Shown: piece after piece, positions 24,778-31,811 of the stretch
How the letters are laid out: the number at the start of each line of letters is the position of its first letter
Position numbering within the stretch: position 1 is the first letter of the stretch
NCBI GenBank assembly: GCA_015065865.1
Contig: SVPM01000010.1
Location: forward strand, 1 to 44,878
Length of the DNA stretch: 44,878 nucleotides
Direction: 5' to 3'
Origin: Oscillospiraceae bacterium
GTDB lineage: Bacteria; Bacillota; Clostridia; Oscillospirales; Acutalibacteraceae
Notes under the pieces: model-generated
What the model saw: the letters and a program-made list of their open reading frames with translations, nothing else
Told to the model about the DNA's origin: nothing
Databases searched by the model: none
Program-made: the position numbers and the translations under genes

Positions 24778-25365
24778 TTGGATTACAAAGACAATTTCCA
24801 CGAGATGATCGCGCGGTATAATCGCGAATTGTTGGAAACTTATCGCCGCCAAAACCGTGAGGAGCCGCCCGTGGAAAGTGCGATTCCCACGGTGGCAATA
24901 CCCGAAGAGACGTACACGCCCGCAGCACCATCCGAAGCCTTAATGCCTTCCCGTACTATGCCGCTTGAACTCGGGTATTTGCAGGTGCGGGTAACGACGG
25001 CATCCGCGGCATTACCCATCGAAGGGGCACACGTGACGGTAAGTTACGATTCTTCGGAGGGAGAGCGGCGCACGGCACAGTATATCGGCGAAACCGATGA
25101 GTCGGGACTCACTGAGGTGATCCCTTTGCCCGCCGTCAGTGCACAGGCTTCACTTTCACAAGAGGGTAACGTCACGCCGTTCACACTGTATAACGTCGAA
25201 GTGTTTGCCGATGGCTTTTATCGGGTGGAAAATCTCGGTGTACCGATGTACGGCGGAGTGCGCGCTGTACAACCTGTGCGATTGATCCCTCTGCCGGAGG
25301 GTACGCCGAGCGGAGGATTGGTATATCGTGACAGTGCACCGCAGGGATTGGGGGAGAGAACATGA
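24778..25365 (+). CDS. Carboxypeptidase-regulatory-like (beta-sandwich) domain protein
   Basis: 195 residues. An N-terminal ~60 residues are polar and proline-rich. A beta-sandwich follows: LGYLQVRVTTASAALPIEGA, then a TDESGLTEVIPLP turn, FTLYNVEVFADGFYRVENLG and VQPVRLIPLPEG, the pattern of carboxypeptidase-regulatory/CnaB-like domains. There is no signal peptide, so it is probably cytoplasmic or mother-cell located. TTG 24778 is the only in-frame start near AAGGA (24763-24766, 11 nt). It overlaps the next gene by 4 nt (ATGA). The exact role is unknown. Confidence 0.75.
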   Translation: MDYKDNFHEMIARYNRELLETYRRQNREEPPVESAIPTVAIPEETYTPAAPSEALMPSRTMPLELGYLQVRVTTASAALPIEGAHVTVSYDSSEGERRTAQYIGETDESGLTEVIPLPAVSAQASLSQEGNVTPFTLYNVEVFADGFYRVENLGVPMYGGVRAVQPVRLIPLPEGTPSGGLVYRDSAPQGLGERT

Positions 25366-26771
25366 CCGGTATACCGTATATTCCCGAAACGTTTACGGTG
25401 CATTTGGGAGCGCCCGATTCGCCCGCCGAAAACGTCACCTTGAGTTTCCCCGATTACATTAAAAACGTAGCCTCCAGTGAGGTGTATCCCACTTGGCCCG
25501 AAAGTGCTCTGCGCGCCAATATATACGCACAGATATCCTTTGCACTCAACCGTTTTTACACCGAATGGTATCGCAGCCGCGGATATGATTTTGATATCAC
25601 CAACTCCACGGCCTATGACCAAGCGTTTGTCAATAACCGCGTGATCTACGATAATATCAGTGCGATCGTAGACGATATTTTCAATTCCTATATTCGCGAA
25701 CAAGGGGAGGTTCAACCGTTTTTTGCACAGTATTGCAACGGTACCACCGTGACCTGCGAGGGGCTTAGCCAGTGGGGTACCGTGCCGCTGGCAGAGGAAG
25801 GGTTGGGTGCGTTTGACATCCTTACTCGCTTTTACGGTGACGATATCGAATTGGTGGAAGAGGCCCCCGTGCGTGCGGGGTCGCCGAGTTATTCGGGGGT
25901 CCCTTTAACGCTCGGCAGTACGGGTGCAGACGTGCAGTTAAAGCAGATACAACTCAACCGCATCTCACAAAATTACCCCGCCATTCCGAAAATTCCCGTA
26001 ACCGACGGGCTGTTTGATATGGCTACCGAACGGGCGGTGCGTGCGTATCAGCGTATCTTCGGGTTGACACAGGACGGTGTTATCGGCAACGCCACGTGGA
26101 ACAGCCTTTCATATATCTATGCGGCGGTCAAACGGTTGGCGGACCTTGATTCCGAGGGGATCACGCTGTCGGAATTACCACAGCAACGACCGCAGATCCT
26201 CGCGTCGGGGGACAGCGGCGATGAGGTGCGCGTATTGCAGTATTATCTGGCCGTTGTGGCGGAGTTTTATAACGATGTGCCGCAACTCACCATCAACGGG
26301 CAGTACGATACCGCAACCGAGAACACTGTGCGAGCGTTTCAACGTGTGGCAGGGGTGCCGGAAGACGGTATTGTGGGACTTGCGACATGGACGGCACTTT
26401 ATCGCGCTTATCGCGGTATTGCCGCCACGATATCGCTGCCCGGCGGTGAACGCCTGCTCGAGACCTTTGTGTTGCGGCAAGGTGACAGCGGCGATGAGGT
26501 GCGCCGTATGCAGGAATATCTTGTAACGATTGCCACGGTGTATCCTACGATTCCCGCACCGACGGTGGACGGCCGTTTCGGCCCTCGTACCGAGGAGGCG
26601 GTTATTGCATTTCAACGGCAGTTTGGGTTGGAGCCGGATGGCGTGGTGGATGCGCTCACGTTTTTGCAGATCGTCACGGTGTATACCGACATTACAGAAG
26701 GGGCCGAACGCCGTGCAGGACAAGAACCGGGTTATACATTGACCACTGAGGAGGAAGAGGGAACAGTATGA
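25362..26771 (+). CDS. SpoIID/LytB-like domain protein with three peptidoglycan-binding repeats
   Basis: 469 residues. The first ~180 residues (WPESALRANIYAQISFALNR; YDFDITNSTAYDQAFVNNRV; YCNGTTVTCEGLSQWG) follow the pattern of SpoIID/LytB amidase-enhancer domains. Three PG_binding_1 units follow, each with GDSG or GSTGADV, VDG.F...TE.AV.AFQR..GL..DG and VG..TW: ~185-255, ~275-345, ~365-440. This implies binding to cell wall or spore cortex glycan. No signal peptide is seen. Overlaps both neighbours by 4 nt. Confidence 0.8.
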   Translation: MTGIPYIPETFTVHLGAPDSPAENVTLSFPDYIKNVASSEVYPTWPESALRANIYAQISFALNRFYTEWYRSRGYDFDITNSTAYDQAFVNNRVIYDNISAIVDDIFNSYIREQGEVQPFFAQYCNGTTVTCEGLSQWGTVPLAEEGLGAFDILTRFYGDDIELVEEAPVRAGSPSYSGVPLTLGSTGADVQLKQIQLNRISQNYPAIPKIPVTDGLFDMATERAVRAYQRIFGLTQDGVIGNATWNSLSYIYAAVKRLADLDSEGITLSELPQQRPQILASGDSGDEVRVLQYYLAVVAEFYNDVPQLTINGQYDTATENTVRAFQRVAGVPEDGIVGLATWTALYRAYRGIAATISLPGGERLLETFVLRQGDSGDEVRRMQEYLVTIATVYPTIPAPTVDGRFGPRTEEAVIAFQRQFGLEPDGVVDALTFLQIVTVYTDITEGAERRAGQEPGYTLTTEEEEGTV

Positions 26772-27286
26772 CACAAAATGAAGCCAATCGACCTGCCGAC
26801 GTGCGGGAGGTACAGGAATACCTGCGTGTGTTAGCCGATACGTATGCACGTATTCCCCTGCTTTCGGTGGATGGGATCTACGGGCCGGAAACGGCGGAGG
26901 CGGTGGAAGCGTTTCAAACGCTGTTTGCATTACCCGTTACAGGCGAGGTAGACGGCGAAACGTGGGTAGGACTGCGCGAAGAATATCAACGGCTGATACG
27001 GCTCACCACACCTGCGCGCGGTATTTACCCGTTCCAAGCGGGGGAACCGTTTTTGCAAATCGGTGACAGCGGGGCGAAGGTAGCGCTGCTGCAGGTCGTT
27101 CTGGACACCGTAGCGGTATATTATGAGAATCTGCACCGTGTGTCGCCGAACGGACGGTTTGACGATGTGACCGAACGCGCGCTACGACAGATGCAACAGG
27201 TGTTCGGTTTTGAACCGCACGGGCGGTTGGATCGTCGCACATGGGACCGTTTGGCGCACACGTATAACACCTATGTTGCTCGTTAA
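26768..27286 (+). CDS. Protein with two peptidoglycan-binding domains
   Basis: 172 residues made almost wholly of two PG_binding_1 units: VREVQEYLRVLADTYARIPL-LSVDGIYGPETAEAVEAFQT (1-75, shown in two parts) and GDSGAKVALLQVVLDTVAVY with NGRFDDVTERALRQMQQVFG (~95-165). It continues the repeat series of the previous gene after an ATGA overlap, so the two may be a split of one longer protein. No catalytic domain and no signal peptide. Confidence 0.8.
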   Translation: MTQNEANRPADVREVQEYLRVLADTYARIPLLSVDGIYGPETAEAVEAFQTLFALPVTGEVDGETWVGLREEYQRLIRLTTPARGIYPFQAGEPFLQIGDSGAKVALLQVVLDTVAVYYENLHRVSPNGRFDDVTERALRQMQQVFGFEPHGRLDRRTWDRLAHTYNTYVAR

Positions 27287-28805
27287 AACGGTGCGGCGCT
27301 CCGCGTTTTTGCAAAACGCCGCACTGCTTACCGTTACTTCGTTGATACTACGCACGGTCGGCATCTTTTTTCGCATCTATCTTTCCAACCGCATCGGTGC
27401 GGAAGGAATGGGATTGTATCAACTGATCGTATCGGTGTACGTGTTGGCCTCCGCCTTTGCGGCGGCGGGTATATGCACCGCAGTAACGCGCATGGTCACC
27501 GATGCGCTGTGTCACGGCAATCGCCGCACGGCATTGGCGGCACTGCGGGCGGCGGTGGTCGTGAGTATCGGTGTGGGGGTGGCCTCGGCGTTGCTCGTTG
27601 CTCTTGCCGCACATCCCATCAGTCGCTTTTGTATCGGCGATATGCGGGCGGTAACGGCGCTGCGTATCCTAACGGTGAGTTTACCGTTTATGGGTGTATC
27701 TTCCTGCTTAAAAGGGTATTTTATGGCGCGGCGGCGTGTGAACGTGACGGCCCACGCTCAATTGCTTGAGCAGGCGGTGCGTATTGCGGTGATCGCGCTT
27801 TTGCTGGAGGGTGGATATGCGGTTACGGTCGCTGCAGCGTGTGCGGTGGTAATGGTGGGAGATGTGGTGGCGGAAAGCGCGTCCTGCTTACATCTGTTGT
27901 CGGCCTTTCGCCGTGATCGCCGTCAACTGCCGCCGCAAAACGAAACGGGTGTCACCCCCGTTATGGCTACGCTGATGGGGATCGCTCTGCCTATTACGGT
28001 AACGCGCTACCTTAACACCGCGTTGCATACGGTGGAAAACCTGCTGGTACCGTCACGGCTTTCGCGATATACGGGGTCACGTGCGGTGGCGTTGGCGCAA
28101 TTCGGTTCGCTAAAAGGTATGGCCATGCCGCTGTTGTTTTTTCCGGCTTCCTTTTTGTCGTCGCTTGCCACGCTGTTGATTCCCGAAATTTCGGAAGCGG
28201 CCTCGCTTGATCGGCAGGAGCAGGTGAAACGTGCGGTCGCCCGTACACTGCATTTGACACTGACCGGCGCCGTTTTGGTGGGCGGTGTGTTTTATCTGTA
28301 TGCCATACCGCTCGGGCAGCTGCTGTATCACAGCGACGAGGTAGGGTGTATATTGCGTGCACTCGCGCCGCTTGTGCCCGCGATGTACGTGGAAAGCATG
28401 GTGGACGGAATATTAAAAGGATTGAACCAGCAGGTCAGCACGCTCAAATACAGTCTTGTGGATTCCGCACTGCGATTATGTTTGGTGATAACCGTGGTGC
28501 CGCGTGCCGGTATGGCCGGTTTCTTGTTTGTAATGACGGTGAGCAACGTGTTGGTCGCGGTGCTGAACGTCAACCGCCTTATGACGGTCACGGGGATGCG
28601 GTTTCGGTGGCGGCAGTGGGTGGTCGCACCTACACTGGCGGTGGCGGTAGCGGCGTGGGGGAGCGGCACACTGCAACGAAACGTCCTGCTTGCCGCGTGT
28701 CCGCCAATCGTAGCGGTAGCGTTGGGAATTCTGCTCTTGTGCGGGTTGTTTCTGTTGCTCTTATACGGGTGCGGATGTATCTCGAAACAGGATATAGCGA
28801 TATGA
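27273..28805 (+). CDS. spoVB: Stage V sporulation protein B-like lipid flippase (MVF/MATE-like)
   Basis: 510 residues and about 14 TM segments. The start, FLQNAALLTVTSLILRTVGI and FFRIYLSNRIGAEGMGLYQL, is characteristic of SpoVB/polysaccharide flippases. It is expected to move lipid-linked precursors across the membrane for spore cortex synthesis. I chose ATG 27273 because the family N-terminus aligns there; upstream in-frame codons lie inside the previous gene. Overlap with that gene is 14 nt. Related YtgP/MurJ-type flippases are the main alternative, but the operon context favours sporulation. Confidence 0.82.
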   Translation: MLLVKTVRRSAFLQNAALLTVTSLILRTVGIFFRIYLSNRIGAEGMGLYQLIVSVYVLASAFAAAGICTAVTRMVTDALCHGNRRTALAALRAAVVVSIGVGVASALLVALAAHPISRFCIGDMRAVTALRILTVSLPFMGVSSCLKGYFMARRRVNVTAHAQLLEQAVRIAVIALLLEGGYAVTVAAACAVVMVGDVVAESASCLHLLSAFRRDRRQLPPQNETGVTPVMATLMGIALPITVTRYLNTALHTVENLLVPSRLSRYTGSRAVALAQFGSLKGMAMPLLFFPASFLSSLATLLIPEISEAASLDRQEQVKRAVARTLHLTLTGAVLVGGVFYLYAIPLGQLLYHSDEVGCILRALAPLVPAMYVESMVDGILKGLNQQVSTLKYSLVDSALRLCLVITVVPRAGMAGFLFVMTVSNVLVAVLNVNRLMTVTGMRFRWRQWVVAPTLAVAVAAWGSGTLQRNVLLAACPPIVAVALGILLLCGLFLLLLYGCGCISKQDIAI

Positions 28806-28848
28806 AAAACGGTTTGCTTGAACTTTCCCGTTCAGGCAAACCGTTTTT
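28805..28848. terminator. Terminator between spoVB and the DUF1292 gene
   Basis: A long stem AACGGTTTGC.TGAAC with its complement, loop TTTCC, T6 on the plus strand; it starts at the spoVB stop and stops just short of the convergent gene. Confidence 0.88.
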
Positions 28849-28850
28849 TG

Positions 28851-29099
28851 CTATTTTAGCTCGTCTTTATGCAGTTCGCGGAATTTTTGGAATACCGCTT
28901 GCATCGTTTCTTCGTCCACGCCGACAAACGTTTCTTCTTCACCTGCTTCGGCAGGGAGGATCTGCAGCAGTACCGCGCCGTCGCCGCCGTGTGCCGGAAA
29001 CAGTACGGCGTAATCGTCGCCGCCCCATTCCACCACGTCCAACACTTCAAACGCGGTTTCGTTGCCGTTTTCGTCGGTCAAATACAACAGTTCATCCAT
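28851..29099 (-). CDS. DUF1292 family protein
   Basis: 82 acidic residues: LLYLTDENGNETAFEVLDVV, then YAVLFPAHGGDGAVLLQILP and VDEETMQAVFQKFRELHKDE, the typical DUF1292 (YrzB-like) pattern. The function is unknown. It begins 1 nt after the asnS stop and is co-transcribed with it. Confidence 0.88.
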   Translation of the reverse strand: MDELLYLTDENGNETAFEVLDVVEWGGDDYAVLFPAHGGDGAVLLQILPAEAGEEETFVGVDEETMQAVFQKFRELHKDELK

Positions 29100-29100
29100 A

Positions 29101-30495
29101 TCAGAAATCCGCCGATCCGGTGGTACGCGGGAAGAGCAGAACGTCGCGGATGTTCGCCATACCCGTCACGTACATCACCAAACGTTCAAAGCCGAGACCG
29201 AAGCCCGCGTGATGGGTGCCGCCGTAACGGCGCAGGTCGAGATACCACCAGTAGTCTTCCTCGTTCATACCGAGTTCTTTAATGCGTTCGGTGAGGATAT
29301 CCAAACGCTCTTCACGCTGACTGCCGCCGATGAGTTCACCGACACCGGGGACCAGCATATCCATAGCGGCCACCGTTTTGCCGTCGTCGTTCAAGCGCAT
29401 ATAGAACGCTTTGATCTCCTTCGGGTAATCGGTTACGAACACGGGGCCGTGATAGATCTGTTCGGTAAGGAAACGCTCGTGCTCGGTCTGCAGGTCGCAC
29501 CCCCAGAACACGGGATACTCAAACTGATCCTTGTGCTGTTCGAGCAGGGCAACGGCTTCGGTATAGGTCACACGGGCGAAGGTGGCGTTGGCAATATCGT
29601 TCAAACGCTCCAACAGGCCCTTATCCACAAAATTGTTGAAGAACGCCAACTCATCGGGGCAACGCTCGAGCAGTTTGCGAACCACGAACTGCACCATATC
29701 GGCGGCGAGTTCCATATCGTCGTTCAGATCGGCAAAGGCGATCTCGGGTTCGATCATCCAGAATTCCGCCGCGTGGCGTGCGGTGAACGAACGCTCTGCA
29801 CGGAAGGTGGGGCCGAAGGTGTATACCTTGCCGAACGCCTGTGCCATACATTCTGCCGACAACTGACCCGACACGGTCAGAGCGGTACGCTTGCCGAAGA
29901 AATCTTCGGCGTAATCCACGGCACCGTCTTCGGTGCGCGGCAGGTTATCCATATCCAGCGAGGTCACTTGGAACATCTCGCCTGCACCCTCACAGTCGCT
30001 GCTGGTGATGAGGGGAGTGTGTGCATACACAAAGCCGCGGCTTTGGAAAAACTCGTGAATCGCAAAGGCCGCCGCCGAACGCACGCGATACACCGCACCG
30101 AACATATTGGTACGCGGACGCAGATGCGCGATGGTACGCAGATATTCCAGTGAGTGGCGCTTTTTCTGAAGCGGATAATCGGGGGTAGAGGCACCCTCCA
30201 CCGCAATGGCGGTCGCCTGCACTTCGATAGGCTGTTTCGGGTTGGGAGATTCCACCACCGTGCCCGTAACACAAAGCGCCACGCCGACGTTCTGTTTGGC
30301 GATCGTTTCAAAATTTTCGAGAGTCGTGGACTCGAACACGATCTGCAAGTTGCGTTGGCAACTGCCGTCGTTCAGTTCAATAAAGCCGATAGCGCCGCTG
30401 ACACGCAGAGTGCGCGCCCAACCGCAGACCGATACCGACTGCCCTTTCAAACGCTCACCGTCAGCAAAAACGGCAGCGATTTCCGTGCGTTTCAT
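29101..30495 (-). CDS. asnS: Asparaginyl-tRNA synthetase
   Basis: 464 residues: OB-fold anticodon domain (~1-110; [20 protein letters not shown]), then a class II core with motif 2 ([20 protein letters not shown]) and motif 3 ([15 protein letters not shown]). It charges tRNA-Asn. ATG 30495 has AAGGGG 8 nt upstream; an earlier in-frame ATG at 30546 lies in the promoter. The leader is ~40 nt, too short for a T-box. Confidence 0.96.
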   Translation of the reverse strand: MKRTEIAAVFADGERLKGQSVSVCGWARTLRVSGAIGFIELNDGSCQRNLQIVFESTTLENFETIAKQNVGVALCVTGTVVESPNPKQPIEVQATAIAVEGASTPDYPLQKKRHSLEYLRTIAHLRPRTNMFGAVYRVRSAAAFAIHEFFQSRGFVYAHTPLITSSDCEGAGEMFQVTSLDMDNLPRTEDGAVDYAEDFFGKRTALTVSGQLSAECMAQAFGKVYTFGPTFRAERSFTARHAAEFWMIEPEIAFADLNDDMELAADMVQFVVRKLLERCPDELAFFNNFVDKGLLERLNDIANATFARVTYTEAVALLEQHKDQFEYPVFWGCDLQTEHERFLTEQIYHGPVFVTDYPKEIKAFYMRLNDDGKTVAAMDMLVPGVGELIGGSQREERLDILTERIKELGMNEEDYWWYLDLRRYGGTHHAGFGLGFERLVMYVTGMANIRDVLLFPRTTGSADF

Positions 30496-30541
30496 AAGAA
30501 GAACCCCTTCCAAATGCAATGATTTTACAATGACGTGATAC

Positions 30542-30570
30542 ATCATAACATATTTTTAAAAATTTTTCAA
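30542..30570 (-). promoter_or_regulatory. Sigma-A promoter of asnS
   Basis: Minus strand: TTGAAA (30565-30570), 17-nt spacer, TATGAT (30542-30547). Confidence 0.78.
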
Positions 30571-30577
30571 TTACTAC

Positions 30578-30606
30578 TTGACAAATTCTGAAACTTTTTA
30601 TATAAT
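30578..30606 (+). promoter_or_regulatory. Sigma-A promoter of tRNA-Val
   Basis: Consensus TTGACA (30578-30583), 17-nt spacer, consensus TATAAT (30601-30606), 34 nt before the tRNA. Confidence 0.92.
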
Positions 30607-30640
30607 AACACTCGCGCCGATGATTATGCGGCAACAATAT

Positions 30641-30716
30641 GGACGTTTAGCTCAGCTGGTAGAGCATTCGCTTGACGTGCGAAGGGTCAGCGGTTCAAGT
30701 CCGTTAACGTCCACCA
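30641..30716 (+). tRNA. tRNA-Val (anticodon GAC)
   Basis: 76 nt with encoded CCA. Acceptor GGACGTT/AACGTCC, D-arm TAGCTCAGCTGGTAGAGCA, anticodon loop TTGACGT (GAC), T-arm GCGGTTCAAGTCCGT. Confidence 0.95.
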
Positions 30717-30757
30717 AACAAAAACACCACGCATTGCGTGGTGTTTTTGTTTGGTGC
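30713..30757 (+). terminator. Terminator of tRNA-Val
   Basis: A ~22-bp inverted repeat centred at ~30735 (core ACACCACGCA/TGCGTGGTGT) with T5 in the 3' arm. Its 5' arm includes the tRNA CCA end. Confidence 0.85.
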
Positions 30758-30882
30758 CTAAAAACGGACTTGAAACGAACTCCAAGCGTGAGGCAACTTT
30801 GATGTCGAAGGCGTGGGCGCAACAGTTCGGTGGACTGTTACGTTCGCGAGAAGAAAGTTCGTTAACGTCTGCGACTATAACC
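30758..30882. other. Non-coding spacer with tRNA-Val-like fragments
   Basis: AACGGACTTGAA (30762-30773) is the exact reverse complement of the tRNA-Val T-arm segment TTCAAGTCCGTT. CGTTAACGTC recurs at 30860-30869 from the acceptor end. AACGAACT and AGTTCGTT at either side can pair. No coding start is supported. Confidence 0.4.
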
Positions 30883-30914
30883 AAAAAGGGTTGACCAAAC
30901 GGTCAACCCTTTTT
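30883..30914. terminator. Bidirectional terminator, probably the original mtnN terminator
   Basis: AAAAAGGGTTGACC (30883-30896) pairs with GGTCAACCCTTTTT (30901-30914). On the minus strand it lies 12 nt beyond the left 30-bp repeat, that is, just past what would have been the mtnN stop before the insertion. Confidence 0.85.
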
Positions 30915-30925
30915 GTTGTCTGTAT

Positions 30926-30955
30926 TCACATTTCCCGCAACATCGTCAGCAGGAT
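30926..30955. repeat. Left 30-bp direct repeat (copy of the mtnN 3' end)
   Basis: Identical over 30 nt to 31782-31811 (begins TCACATTTCCCGCAACATCG). On the minus strand it spells the last nine codons and stop of mtnN. Here it lies outside that gene and supplies the last codons and stop of the XRE gene in another frame. Confidence 0.95.
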
Positions 30956-31194
30956 TCTTCCAACCCTTGAAAGAACTCGTCGTATGAACAAGAATAAATG
31001 CTGCGTAAGGTAACAAGAACACTGGCACGGATATTCAATTCACCGGCTTCGTATTTTGCATAGGTTGTTCGACCGATATCGCAACCGCGCCGTTGCAGTT
31101 CGGCACACAATTTTTCTTGTGACAGACCGAAATCATCTCGCAGTCGGCGCAAATTTGTTCCCATATTAAGATCACGACGAATCTTTTGTTCCAT
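30946..31194 (-). CDS. XRE-family HTH regulator of the cassette
   Basis: 82 residues: NLRRLRDDFGLSQEKLCAEL and DIGRTTYAKYEAGELNIRAS form a lambda-Cro-like helix-turn-helix, followed by LRSIYSCSYDEFFQGLEESC. ATG 31194 is preceded by GGGTGG; 31209 is a poorer start. Its final two codons and stop fall inside the left 30-bp repeat. Divergent from the SLOG gene, with matching operator sites before both genes, so it probably represses both. Confidence 0.88.
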   Translation of the reverse strand: MEQKIRRDLNMGTNLRRLRDDFGLSQEKLCAELQRRGCDIGRTTYAKYEAGELNIRASVLVTLRSIYSCSYDEFFQGLEESC

Positions 31195-31209
31195 AATCGC
31201 ACCACCCAT

Positions 31210-31221
31210 TTGACCAATATT
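31210..31221. promoter_or_regulatory. Operator 1 (XRE side)
   Basis: TTGACCAATATT, the exact reverse complement of operator 2. It overlaps the palindrome CCAATATTGG (31214-31223), abuts the SLOG -35 and lies 15 nt before the XRE start codon. Confidence 0.6.
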
Positions 31222-31223
31222 GG

Positions 31224-31252
31224 TTGCAACTATGGATATTTTATGCTATACT
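31224..31252 (+). promoter_or_regulatory. Sigma-A promoter of the SLOG gene
   Basis: TTGCAA (31224-31229), 17-nt spacer, TATACT (31247-31252). It lies between the two operators. Confidence 0.75.
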
Positions 31253-31271
31253 GAGGTAAAATATTGTCCGT

Positions 31272-31283
31272 AATATTGGTCAA
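31272..31283. promoter_or_regulatory. Operator 2 (SLOG side)
   Basis: AATATTGGTCAA, inverted copy of operator 1, 13 nt before the SLOG start and downstream of the expected transcription start. A partial copy AATATTG (31260-31266) lies just upstream. Confidence 0.6.
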
Positions 31284-31296
31284 AATCGGAGGAGTT

Positions 31297-31758
31297 ATGG
31301 GGAGCTGTACTTTTTTTGGTCATAAAGATTGTTTGCATACAGTTGAAGATGCGCTTATATCCACGTTAACAGGGTTAATAGAGAGTGGGCAAGTGAATAA
31401 GTTTTATATCGGAAACAATGGAGGATACGATGCCGCTGTTGCAAAAATACTGATGAAGTTGAAAAAGAATTATCCTCAAATTCAATGTACATTGGTACTT
31501 GCGTATTTGCCGAAAAACGAGGATACGGGGAGTTTTTATTTCGAAATGGACAGCGTGTATCCCGAAGAATGTGGAACTGCGCCGCGAAAATTCGCAATAG
31601 ATAGACGTAATCACTGGATGCTTAAAAAGTGTGATTATGTAGTAACGTACGTGGAACGATGCGGAGGTGCCGCTAAATTTAAAAATATAGCGCAAAAAAT
31701 GGGGAAGCGTGTGATCGAGTTGGCGCAAAATGAAGAGAAAAAGGAAGGTCCGGTGTAG
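31297..31758 (+). CDS. SLOG-superfamily protein (YpsA/DUF1273-like)
   Basis: 153 residues. GSCTFFGHKDC at the N-terminus, FYIGNNGGYDAAVAKIL (~45-60), CTLVLAYLP, PRKFAIDRRNHWMLKKCDYV and GGAAKFKNIAQKMGKRVIEL form the Rossmann-like SLOG fold, which binds nucleotides or nucleotide derivatives. SLOG domains occur in DprA, LOG/cytokinin enzymes, YpsA and several predicted nucleotide-signalling defence systems. The function of this stand-alone form is not known. ATG 31297 follows GGAGGAG by 4-5 nt. Markedly AT-rich compared with the neighbouring operons. Confidence 0.8.
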   Translation: MGSCTFFGHKDCLHTVEDALISTLTGLIESGQVNKFYIGNNGGYDAAVAKILMKLKKNYPQIQCTLVLAYLPKNEDTGSFYFEMDSVYPEECGTAPRKFAIDRRNHWMLKKCDYVVTYVERCGGAAKFKNIAQKMGKRVIELAQNEEKKEGPV

Positions 31759-31768
31759 GACCTTCCTT
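31741..31768 (+). terminator. Terminator of the SLOG gene
   Basis: AAGGAAGGTCC / GGACCTTCCTT, 11-bp perfect stem with the stop codon in the loop region; 14 nt before the right repeat. Confidence 0.8.
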
Positions 31769-31781
31769 TAAATATACAATA

Positions 31782-31811
31782 TCACATTTCCCGCAACATC
31801 GTCAGCAGGAT
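31782..31811. repeat. Right 30-bp direct repeat (3' end of mtnN)
   Basis: The in-place copy: codons for ILLTMLREM and the stop of mtnN, on the minus strand. Identical to 30926-30955. Confidence 0.95.

Larger units (their letters stand above)
30926..31811. mobile_element. Candidate minimal inserted cassette (XRE + SLOG) at the mtnN 3' end
   Basis: Exact 30-bp direct repeats flank 826 bp that hold two divergent genes, their shared promoter/operator region and a terminator. The interior is much AT-richer than the mtnN and asnS genes on either side. The repeat equals the mtnN 3' end and the apparent mtnN terminator is stranded beyond the far copy, so the arrangement reads as an insertion that regenerated its target. 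No integrase or transposase is encoded. The repeats are seen directly; the insertion history is inferred. Confidence 0.6.

Noticed and set aside
29062-30153. A 363-codon plus-strand open frame opposite asnS
   Set aside because: It is a shadow of the asparaginyl-tRNA synthetase; composition and lack of start signals argue against coding.
30496-30540. T-box riboswitch before asnS (and before proS at 35064-35103)
   Set aside because: Both leaders are only about 40 nt from promoter to start; there is no room for a T-box and no specifier structure.
30578-30884. Short open frames over tRNA-Val and its terminator
   Set aside because: They overlap the tRNA, its promoter and hairpin; no start signals.
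30926-31811. Classical IS element or target-site duplication
   Set aside because: There is no transposase, no terminal inverted repeats, and 30 bp is too long for a normal transposon duplication.
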